From a virus: DNA of 64,000 bases. The notes beneath the pieces were generated by a model that ran no database searches, was not told the origin of the DNA, and worked only from the letters and a program-made list of their open reading frames with translations. A program made the translations under genes and the position numbers. Where the stretch lies: IMG/VR virus record IMGVR_UViG_3300030116_004255, positions 17,956 through 81,955 of that record. One strand, 5' to 3'. How positions within the stretch are numbered: position 1 is the stretch's first letter; each line of letters opens with the position of its first letter. Below are positions 26,354 to 33,048 of this stretch, piece after piece.

Positions 26354-28977
26354 TTTCTGAAGTCTTTAATTTTTCTTAATTTAGATATTGGTTGAGTGAC
26401 TGACCTGTCAGTTTTCTTATGTGATCCATCTTCCATAATAGCCCACACAACCATAGTGGCTTCGTTATCAGTGTTATTTACTGAACTAACTATTCCGTGA
26501 ACAGTTGATGGCGGATCAGGATCTTTATTTATTGACCAAGAAACAGCATCTCCCACTTTTACTGAATCTGCTTTTTCAGATCTAGCTGAGTTCATTTCTA
26601 CTTCTGATAAGGCCTCGGCCTCTTCAGTAGATACATTTATTTCCTCAATAACATCAAAAGCATTTTTCTTAGAACTTAGTGGATGACTGCTAGGTAGTAA
26701 ATCAGTATCGTATGGTTTTCTTTTAAACTTACCTGTTCTTAAAGCTCTTAATAGGCCATTCACTCTGGCCATTGCCCACTGGGCTGGACCTGCAACATTA
26801 CCTCTTACTGATCCAGGGTTATTTTGATACGCTGCTAAACCTCTGTTATAACAAGCAGTCAACATTCTTAAAGTTGCTCTATGTCTAGGATTTTTAGCGT
26901 TATGATCGTCTACTTTTTTCTGCAATGCTTTTCTTGTTGCTGCACTAAGAGCTTTAGCTTCTATTTCATCTAGTAAAGCCTCTTGTATCTTTCTTCTTTC
27001 ACGAATAACTTTTTTGTATTCGTTAACTGTTTTTTTCATAGCACTAACACCAGTTTTTGTAGTACCGCCCCATTTCATTACAGCAATGTATCCATTTAGT
27101 TTTGTATTACCAGAGTGTCTGGCCATAAAACTTTCACGCCTTTTAACCCAGTTCAATACTGATTCTGATCTATCGCCAGATCTGTATTTTGTCCACCTGT
27201 TGAAAGCATCATTACCAGTAAAAGAGGTTGGTGGATTACCACCTGTACCAGCTCTACGCCAGATTTCAGGCCAGTTCTCTTTAAGATCTTTTACATAGTT
27301 ATAATCTGGAAATTGTTTAAATTTGCTATTACTAATCGATATAGTTTGGTTATCTCCAGAACTTGGAAAGTTTGTTTTCTTTGGTGCTTTACCTTCTTTT
27401 TTCATACGACCTAAAGCGTTTCTTGCTTGATCTTCATTTTCATAACATTTAATTACTTCGTTAGTATCGTGATCTAATATACACCAAGCACCATTAGGCA
27501 TTTCAGCAACATACTTTTCCTCATTCAATTCAGTAGGTTTTGGTTTTAAAATTTGTGATCTAATTGACTCAACATCAACAGAAATAGTTGTCATAACTTT
27601 TTCTTTAAGTTCTTGCATATCATTTCTTAGTTTCGCTACTTCTTCCTCTGTTGTGATTTCTGGTTGTTCTGTTTCCTCAACAGGTTTAGCGTCTATTGAT
27701 CTTTCAACCATATTCATAGGTCTTAAATATATATCGTGTGTTTCATCTGAATTAAGGCCTGCTTGTTTTCTGGCCTCTCCGATTGTGATCCAACCACCCT
27801 GAACAGCAGTATTCATTCTTTTATAAATATCATCTTTGTCTTGTGATAAAGCCCTTACATCTTCTAAATTGTAATTTACATACATACCCTCAGCGTCATA
27901 ATCTTTTCTAAGAAGTTGATGTGTTAACTCTGACGCAACTGATTTCCATAAAGGTACTAATTTTTGTTCTGTAAAAAATTCTCTAAGTTCTCTGGTGTTG
28001 TTATAAGTAGCTGCGTCCAAACCAGCACCTAAACCTGCAAGAATAGCTGGGACACCAAGAACTGCTGATACTCTTTCTTCTGGTAATTTTCTTAACTCTG
28101 TTAAATTCATTTGATCAGGTGAGAAAGATACGACTTCTACATTCATAGATCCAGATAAGACCATAGGTGCGCCACGATTTTTTCCGCCAAACTTTTGTTT
28201 GTACATAGCGGATATTGCTTCGGCCTCTTCTTTTGAGGGTCCGCCCATTGAGTCATCTTTTGGTGAGAGGATGACACCTGGTACAGCCATGTTATGTAAG
28301 AGTGCTGCTGCATACTGTCCTGCGGCCTCGTCACCTAAAATTTCTCTTAATACAGATTTTAGAGGAGCAAAGCCTCGCCTATGGTTATTTGGATCAATTC
28401 CGTTTCGGATATGCACTATATCATTGGTTGGAACGACTATACTATTACCCCCAAGTCCACCGTGAGGTGCATACTTGAAGTGAGTTATTAAAGTATCTTC
28501 ATTACCTTTTGGTTCAACTAAGTTAGGCATCAAAGGAACTAGCTGTACCACATTTCCATCTGAGTTTCGGTTTTTATATAAAAAAGCATCTCCATAAGCA
28601 GATAAAGCAACAACTATGTAATGTGCTAATAGGTTTCCAGAAGTAAAAGGATTTGGCCTATCAAGTAGTTTTGATAAAGGGTGTTGTTTGACTACTTCTT
28701 GATCTCCATCTTCTTGATCAGTTAAAACTCTTATTCTTGGTTCTGCAAAAGAAGTTGCTAAAACATTTAAACAAGCGACTACTGCTGAGTTATTAGATCC
28801 ATCACCAATATCATCTAATTGTGAAACAGGCCAATAACCTGAGTCTGTATTATATCCGTAAACCGCTCTGTCTAAACTTGTTTGTTGATTGTATCTACTG
28901 TATTTTTGTTCTTGTCTTTTCGTAGGTGCGTTTAAATAATCTACTACTCTTCTGTACCTCGATTTATTCTCAGCCAT
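26350..28977 (-). CDS. Portal protein with long C-terminal fusion
   Basis: Residues ~25-430 match HK97-type portals: VYGYNTDSGYWPVSQ, AVVACLNVLATSFAEPRIRV, HPLSKLLDRPNPFTSG, YKNRNSDGNVVQLVPLMP, HIRNGIDPNNHRRGFAPLKSVL and PAILAGLGAGLDAATYNNTRE. The remaining ~430 residues are unusual for a portal: a W/C-containing GAWCILDHDTNEVIKCYENEDQARNALGRM segment, a YIAVMKWGGTTKTG domain, a PGSVRGNVAGPAQWAMARVNGLLRAL domain and a terminal tudor-like VGDAVSW...VHGIVSSV domain. In other phages similar pieces occur in separate head or protease proteins. It forms the dodecameric DNA gate. The extension may be a head-internal or scaffold part. Confidence 0.85.
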   Translation of the reverse strand: MAENKSRYRRVVDYLNAPTKRQEQKYSRYNQQTSLDRAVYGYNTDSGYWPVSQLDDIGDGSNNSAVVACLNVLATSFAEPRIRVLTDQEDGDQEVVKQHPLSKLLDRPNPFTSGNLLAHYIVVALSAYGDAFLYKNRNSDGNVVQLVPLMPNLVEPKGNEDTLITHFKYAPHGGLGGNSIVVPTNDIVHIRNGIDPNNHRRGFAPLKSVLREILGDEAAGQYAAALLHNMAVPGVILSPKDDSMGGPSKEEAEAISAMYKQKFGGKNRGAPMVLSGSMNVEVVSFSPDQMNLTELRKLPEERVSAVLGVPAILAGLGAGLDAATYNNTRELREFFTEQKLVPLWKSVASELTHQLLRKDYDAEGMYVNYNLEDVRALSQDKDDIYKRMNTAVQGGWITIGEARKQAGLNSDETHDIYLRPMNMVERSIDAKPVEETEQPEITTEEEVAKLRNDMQELKEKVMTTISVDVESIRSQILKPKPTELNEEKYVAEMPNGAWCILDHDTNEVIKCYENEDQARNALGRMKKEGKAPKKTNFPSSGDNQTISISNSKFKQFPDYNYVKDLKENWPEIWRRAGTGGNPPTSFTGNDAFNRWTKYRSGDRSESVLNWVKRRESFMARHSGNTKLNGYIAVMKWGGTTKTGVSAMKKTVNEYKKVIRERRKIQEALLDEIEAKALSAATRKALQKKVDDHNAKNPRHRATLRMLTACYNRGLAAYQNNPGSVRGNVAGPAQWAMARVNGLLRALRTGKFKRKPYDTDLLPSSHPLSSKKNAFDVIEEINVSTEEAEALSEVEMNSARSEKADSVKVGDAVSWSINKDPDPPSTVHGIVSSVNNTDNEATMVVWAIMEDGSHKKTDRSVTQPISKLRKIKDFRN

Positions 28978-30222
28978 TTAGTAAGCACTCCATTCTCGTC
29001 TTATTTGTGCGCTTATAATTCCATATCCTATTGCGTCTACAATGTCATCATGATGACCTACTGGAAATGTCATTAATTCTCTTTCCACTTCCACTAACCA
29101 AGTAGCGCCCTGTCTGAAATAAACATCTCCAGCTTCCATACGAGCAGCTAGAGGTAAAGCTCTTGAAACTTTATCTTTATCTGCACGCAACTCTTTAACG
29201 GCTAGTCCATCTCGTTTCGCAAACTGAATAAGCGAAAGCTGGAAACCTGCTCGTTCCATACCAACCCATTGTAAATCATATTCTGCCATTTTTTGTCTTA
29301 TTCGAGGTATTATGTCAGGAGCTTCCATACGCTTTCGATCAACATCTAAGACTAAAATTTTACCTTTTGGTGTTATTGCAAAGCTAGCTATTACTGTATA
29401 ATCAGCACCTTTTTCGACAGAAGTAGCTAAGTCAACTGTGCAAAATCTAGTACATTCGTATAGATCTATGTTTTCACCACTAGCAAAAAACATACCATTT
29501 TTTTCTTTAAAGTACCTTAACCACTCTGGTTGTAGTATTCCCTGTCCTGCTTCTACAAATTCAGCTAAATATTCTTGTGCAAAAACTATTGATCCTACTT
29601 CGTCTTTGGCCTTTTCAACCTCTTCTCTTTCAATAAAAGGATTATCCCAAGTAGCAAATTGGAATCTTTCCCAATCAGGTTTATCTTGTGCAAACTCCCA
29701 TAATTCATAAAACCAATTATTCATACCCATAGGTGTACTAATAAATAAAGCTGATCCTCTTCTTTCAGTTAAAGTAGGCCTTAACACCTGGTGCCATACA
29801 TCTGGTTTTACGAAAGCAGCCTCGTCCATTACTAAGAAATCCAAACCCTCACCTCGAAGTCTATGTGGTGTATCTGCTGATCTTACTGCTATTGATCCAC
29901 CGCCAGGAAACTTAACTTCCATATTAACTAACGATATTTCTGGCTCTATTGCTTCTGGAAAAGATCTTGCTGCCTCTAAAATATCACGCCAACCAACACG
30001 AGCAATAGTATAAGTTGGTGCAACCCACCAAGCTCTTTTACCAGCTAAAGCAATTTGTAAGCATAATTGGACACCAAGTCTTGATTTTCCAAATCGTCTA
30101 CCAGCACATAAAATTTTCCAACGAGCATCGCTTTCTGTGACTTTTAGTTGAGCCTCGTGTAGTGGTGGTAGTTTAGCAATGGCTTTTCTACCATCTTTCA
30201 TCTTTACTTGTGTTTCCATCAA
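28978..30222 (-). CDS. terL: Terminase large subunit
   Basis: This 414-residue packaging ATPase/nuclease has an adenine-binding Q motif region, Walker A CAGRRFGKSR near residue 41, Walker B with catalytic Glu FLVMDEAAF near 126, and coupling motif ALFISTPMG. The nuclease domain has FCTVDLATS (first acidic residue), WVGMERAG and HHDDIVDAIGYG near the C-terminus. It drives DNA into the prohead through the portal, which is encoded immediately downstream. Its small-subunit partner is unusually far away (38133-38798), with a methylation island between. Confidence 0.95.
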   Translation of the reverse strand: MMETQVKMKDGRKAIAKLPPLHEAQLKVTESDARWKILCAGRRFGKSRLGVQLCLQIALAGKRAWWVAPTYTIARVGWRDILEAARSFPEAIEPEISLVNMEVKFPGGGSIAVRSADTPHRLRGEGLDFLVMDEAAFVKPDVWHQVLRPTLTERRGSALFISTPMGMNNWFYELWEFAQDKPDWERFQFATWDNPFIEREEVEKAKDEVGSIVFAQEYLAEFVEAGQGILQPEWLRYFKEKNGMFFASGENIDLYECTRFCTVDLATSVEKGADYTVIASFAITPKGKILVLDVDRKRMEAPDIIPRIRQKMAEYDLQWVGMERAGFQLSLIQFAKRDGLAVKELRADKDKVSRALPLAARMEAGDVYFRQGATWLVEVERELMTFPVGHHDDIVDAIGYGIISAQIRREWSAY

Positions 30223-30237
30223 GTAAAGTATAGCGAT

Positions 30238-31299
30238 TTATTTGATCAGAACTAGTATGTAGGCGAAGTCGTCTAATAGTTTCTTATTAGCTATTGCTTC
30301 TATTTGATCTTCTCTTGTATATTTCTTTTTAGTATGTGTTGCAATAAATTCATTAACGCCAAATTCTGTGCTGTCGTAGATTAAAGAAAATGTATTTTCT
30401 AATTTCATAGTTTCAAACTCTGGTGATATAACAATCAGCTTTGATCCTGTTTTCATATATTGATTAAAGTTTAAAATATTAGCTTTTAAATAATTTTCTG
30501 GATCAACCTCTAAAGAACTATCGTCAACAACATCAAGCATATTTAAAATTACTACATCGGCTTGGGTTATTTCGTCAGGCCACATTTCATTAACAAAATC
30601 AAATTTAGAAACTTTTTTAGTTAGTAAGTTTGGGTTTAGATCATAACTAGCAACTTTATAACCCATAGCTAAACCTATGTCGTATGTCACTTGGTACTTA
30701 TCTGATATATCAATAATTTTTGTATTGTCTGGATCGTCACCAAAAAAGTAAAGCAAATTTGCAATCATTTGAGGTGGTGTCTTTTTAGTGCTGTCATACC
30801 CAAACAATTCATTGTTTATTCCAAATGACCAGTTGTTTGTAGGTTTGAAGTTTATATTAAGCGTATCAAGATCAACATTTGTATTTGTTGATTCTAATTT
30901 TTCTACAATCTTTTGTTTTTTTACAAGTGTCCTCAAAGCCTTAACACTCATTTTTTTATCGTAAGCTGTTTTTAAATATTTGTCTTGATCTTGCTCTTGT
31001 AAGGACGCTACTTCTTGATGATGAGAAAAAGTAAGTTCTTTTACTCTACGCTCTGAAGGTATTTTATTAGCCACATAAGAGGCGGTTGCAAATGTTGAAT
31101 AAGGAATATCCATATCCAAAGCCTGCGCTGCTAATTCGCCGTACTTTCTTTCGCCAAAATTCCACCAGTCACCAATCCACCACATTATATTTTGAGTGGC
31201 CTGAATTAAATTTTTTCCTATTTCTATCCACTGATCATAAGTTGTATCGTCAGCAAATACATAGTAATTAGAATCTCTGTGTGTAGTTATCTCTCCCAT
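30238..31299 (-). CDS. LmbU-like DNA-binding protein fused to Rossmann/methyltransferase-like domain
   Basis: This protein has 353 residues. The first ~125 resemble the LmbU/ParB-associated DNA-binding family of Actinobacteria: ILWWIGDWWNFGERKYGE-type motif, STFATASYVANKIP, LTFSHHQEVASL, then SVKALRTLVKK. Residues ~170-353 are different: NLLYFFGDDPDNTKIIDISDKYQVTYDIGLAMGYKVASYDLNP and ADVVILNMLDVV, an alternation of strands and helices like a class I methyltransferase or other Rossmann fold, without a clear NPPY/PCQ motif. The domain boundary and any enzymatic role are inferred. It lies between terL and thioredoxin. Confidence 0.5.
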   Translation of the reverse strand: MGEITTHRDSNYYVFADDTTYDQWIEIGKNLIQATQNIMWWIGDWWNFGERKYGELAAQALDMDIPYSTFATASYVANKIPSERRVKELTFSHHQEVASLQEQDQDKYLKTAYDKKMSVKALRTLVKKQKIVEKLESTNTNVDLDTLNINFKPTNNWSFGINNELFGYDSTKKTPPQMIANLLYFFGDDPDNTKIIDISDKYQVTYDIGLAMGYKVASYDLNPNLLTKKVSKFDFVNEMWPDEITQADVVILNMLDVVDDSSLEVDPENYLKANILNFNQYMKTGSKLIVISPEFETMKLENTFSLIYDSTEFGVNEFIATHTKKKYTREDQIEAIANKKLLDDFAYILVLIK

Positions 31300-31338
31300 A
31301 CTGTTATTTTACTACCTTTCTGTTATATGCAATTAAAT

Positions 31339-31382
31339 AAAAAAAATCTGATAGCCCCTAGACAAACAAAGCAAACTAGGGG
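31339..31382 (-). terminator. Terminator after thioredoxin gene
   Basis: Stem CCCCTAG / CTAGGGG around a 14-base loop, followed after a short gap by eight T on the minus strand. It lies just beyond the thioredoxin stop. Confidence 0.65.
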
Positions 31383-31394
31383 ATACCAGAAATA

Positions 31395-31718
31395 TCAAAC
31401 AACTATGTGTTTCTTAAAGCTGTCTTTTATGTTTCCAATATTTACATTAGATCTAACCTCTGCGACAGGTACACCTAACTTGAAAGCAATAAATGTAGGT
31501 ACAGACTGAATTTGATAATGATTTGCTATCGTTGGATTTTTATCAATATCTACTGCAACAAACTCACAATCTTGATCAGCCCAGTCATTAGAAAGATCTT
31601 CTACTGCTGGGGTGATTTGTTTGCATGGCTGACACCAATCTGCTTCAAACTTTACAACGGTGGTTGTGTCCCTAAGAACTGCATTTGTAAAATCTTCACC
31701 GTTAACTTTTCGAATCAT
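31395..31718 (-). CDS. trxA: Thioredoxin
   Basis: This 107-residue protein has the thioredoxin fold order: VVKFEADWCQPCKQITP (redox motif WCQPCK, Gln replacing the usual Gly), FVAVDIDKNPTIANHYQIQSVPTFIAF with the cis-Pro (VPT), and the C-terminal helix. It reduces disulfides. In phages it can serve ribonucleotide reductase or act as a polymerase clamp, but neither partner is in this window. It is followed by its own terminator. Confidence 0.92.
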   Translation of the reverse strand: MIRKVNGEDFTNAVLRDTTTVVKFEADWCQPCKQITPAVEDLSNDWADQDCEFVAVDIDKNPTIANHYQIQSVPTFIAFKLGVPVAEVRSNVNIGNIKDSFKKHIVV

Positions 31719-31767
31719 AGTTTTTTAATAATAACATAATTCAGAAATAATTAAGTAAAATTTAAAT

Positions 31768-31935
31768 ATGAAAATTAGAACAGTACAAAAAAATTATGCA
31801 CCAACTCTCAATCGTAAAGCGAGAAGACAGCTAGCAAAAAAGATTAGAAAAGATTTAAAGATTGAACAATCTAGATCTAAAAAAGGCAAGGCTGAACCTC
31901 TCGATTCAGCCGATGATGGGAGGAAGTCGGTTTAG
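31768..31935 (+). CDS. Small basic protein, probably leaderless
   Basis: This 55-residue frame (MKIRTVQKNYAPTLNRKARRQ) is very Lys/Arg-rich. A -10-like TAAAAT (31756-31761) ends six bases before the ATG and no ribosome site is seen, matching the leaderless pattern at 25920. Two small hairpins (GGCTGAA/TTCAGCC near 31890 and GTCGG/CCGAC near 31926) lie at its 3' end, ahead of a shared terminator. Function unknown. Confidence 0.45.
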   Translation: MKIRTVQKNYAPTLNRKARRQLAKKIRKDLKIEQSRSKKGKAEPLDSADDGRKSV

Positions 31936-31983
31936 TAGCCGACCTATTCACTATACAACATCGGACTTTGATTTTAGGTAAAT

Positions 31984-32013
31984 AAAAAGCAGGTGTCTTG
32001 GCACCTGCTCTTT
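31984..32013. terminator. Bidirectional terminator
   Basis: Stem AGCAGGTG / CACCTGCT with a six-base loop, T-run on both strands (five T on minus, CTTTAT on plus). It ends the minus-strand small genes at 32092-32679 and the plus-strand 55-residue gene. Confidence 0.85.
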
Positions 32014-32091
32014 ATATCAGTATTTCCAGAAAGGCTAGTTTATGGAAAACCTTACTATGACACTTAGCCATAGACGATTACTTAATATATA

Positions 32092-32289
32092 TTACTTCTC
32101 TTCAAATTTTTTGCAAATTCCTAGATACAAATTTACTAGATCATCTGCGTCTTGAACTAAATTAATTCCTTTGATCCTCATATAATTAAATTGCTTTAAC
32201 ACAACTTCTTTTAGATCAGAATCGCTAATAAGTTCGTCTATTGCATCTTCTCTTTTTGTACCTGGCGGAAAATCTGGTATCTCTGCCAT
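32092..32289 (-). CDS. Small protein, function unknown
   Basis: This 65-residue helical protein (MAEIPDFPPGTKREDAIDELI) is the last of three overlapping minus-strand genes (one-base overlap at 32289). PPGTKREDAI followed by an amphipathic stretch is not a family I recognise. Confidence 0.5.
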   Translation of the reverse strand: MAEIPDFPPGTKREDAIDELISDSDLKEVVLKQFNYMRIKGINLVQDADDLVNLYLGICKKFEEK

Positions 32290-32528
32290 TATGCTGTCCC
32301 TTCTGCTTTTATACCAGTATAGGCTTCATTACTATCTGATAAAGCTGGTCTTATACTACAAGTAGGGAAATCATCTTTACGATAAACAAAATGTTCTAAC
32401 ATTTGTATTTTAAAATTCTTAAAAGCGTCCTCATCATCTTTACCTTCAACTGTAAAAACAATTTCATAGTCTAAAATCGGTTCACTCATTTGTTCCCTCA
32501 ATACTTTTATATTTCTTGTGTATGTCAC
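32289..32528 (-). CDS. Small protein, function unknown
   Basis: This 79-residue protein (MTYTRNIKVLREQMSEPILDY) has an alternating strand/helix pattern (YEIVFTVEGKDDEDAFKNFKIQMLEHF) similar to its upstream neighbour, which also has a strand followed by an acidic helix. An internal ATG (MSEPILDY) at about 32486 with GAGGGAAC before it could be the true start. Function unknown. Confidence 0.45.
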   Translation of the reverse strand: MTYTRNIKVLREQMSEPILDYEIVFTVEGKDDEDAFKNFKIQMLEHFVYRKDDFPTCSIRPALSDSNEAYTGIKAEGTA

Positions 32529-32679
32529 TATGATACTCTATATTGCTTTGCATTAAGAGATCATTTTGACTTGTTTGTTTAAAATCAAATATTTTTTGTA
32601 CTTCTTTTAAAGCATCTGATTCATTATCAGCTTCTATAATGTAATCTTCAGTTAATTCAAAACTAACCATTATTTTCAT
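32482..32679 (-). CDS. Small protein, function unknown
   Basis: The start at 32679 is chosen because GGGAGG lies about nine bases upstream. The 65-residue protein (MKIMVSFELTEDYIIEADNES) has a strand followed by SDALKEVQKIFDFKQT, a pattern common in small ferredoxin-like phage proteins. It is the first gene behind a striking upstream region of five tandem decamers and two palindromes. Confidence 0.5.
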   Translation of the reverse strand: MKIMVSFELTEDYIIEADNESDALKEVQKIFDFKQTSQNDLLMQSNIEYHSDIHKKYKSIEGTNE

Positions 32680-32700
32680 TTTTACTGACACCTCCCAATA

Positions 32701-32750
32701 TCTATTCTACTCTATTCTATTCTTATCTACTCTATTCTACTCTATTCTAG
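32701..32750 (-). repeat. Five tandem 10-bp repeats
   Basis: Positions 32701-32750 are exactly five consecutive 10-base units of TCTATTCTAC with one to three changes each. The unit equals about one helical turn, so any protein bound to it would line up on one face. It lies in the divergent region between the minus-strand gene starting at 32679 and the plus-strand gene at 32902. Confidence 0.9.
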
Positions 32751-32753
32751 GGC

Positions 32754-32782
32754 GTGACTGTCACAAATGTCACATGTGACAT
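32754..32782. promoter_or_regulatory. Operator-like palindromes (GTCAC boxes)
   Basis: Two dyads sit side by side: GTGAC-T-GTCAC (32754-32764) and the perfect 16-bp palindrome ATGTCACATGTGACAT (32767-32782). They share the GTCAC half-site. Together with the five decamers they look like a repressor or replication control region. The binding protein is unknown. Confidence 0.7.
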
Positions 32783-32874
32783 AAAAACTTTGATTTCCTT
32801 ATTTTTATTGACTTTTTTAAAAGTCGCAGTCGGAAACAGTTAACAAAAATTTAATACTGAAATATTTGGTTTTC

Positions 32875-32888
32875 CGAACAAATGTTCT
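32875..32888 (+). promoter_or_regulatory. Possible LexA (SOS) box
   Basis: CGAACAAATGTTCT matches the Gram-positive/actinobacterial LexA core GAAC-N4-GTTC. It lies three bases before a -10-like TATGGT (32891-32896) of the downstream gene, where bound LexA would block the promoter. The match is by motif only. Confidence 0.5.
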
Positions 32889-32901
32889 ACTATGGTCAGC
32901 T

Positions 32902-33048
32902 ATGGATTATTTAATAGGATTTATATTTGGATATTTTGTTAAAGAAACTTTTGCATTTCTGAAAAGATTAAGCGAATGGGACTGGCAAAATCGTTTGGTT
33001 TATGACCAAGATATATTTATGCCTCTTACTGAGGATGATTTACCCTAA
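32902..33048 (+). CDS. 48-residue membrane protein
   Basis: The ATG at 32902 lies five bases after a TATGGT -10 box, giving a nearly leaderless mRNA. The protein starts MDYLIGFIFGYFVKETFAFL, one transmembrane segment with a Gly zipper, then a charged tail (KRLSEWDWQNR...). Short single-span proteins like this are frequent in phages. A holin, antiholin or superinfection role would be speculation. The stop overlaps the 3' end of the convergent methyltransferase gene by nine bases. The SOS-like box suggests damage control. Confidence 0.6.
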   Translation: MDYLIGFIFGYFVKETFAFLKRLSEWDWQNRLVYDQDIFMPLTEDDLP

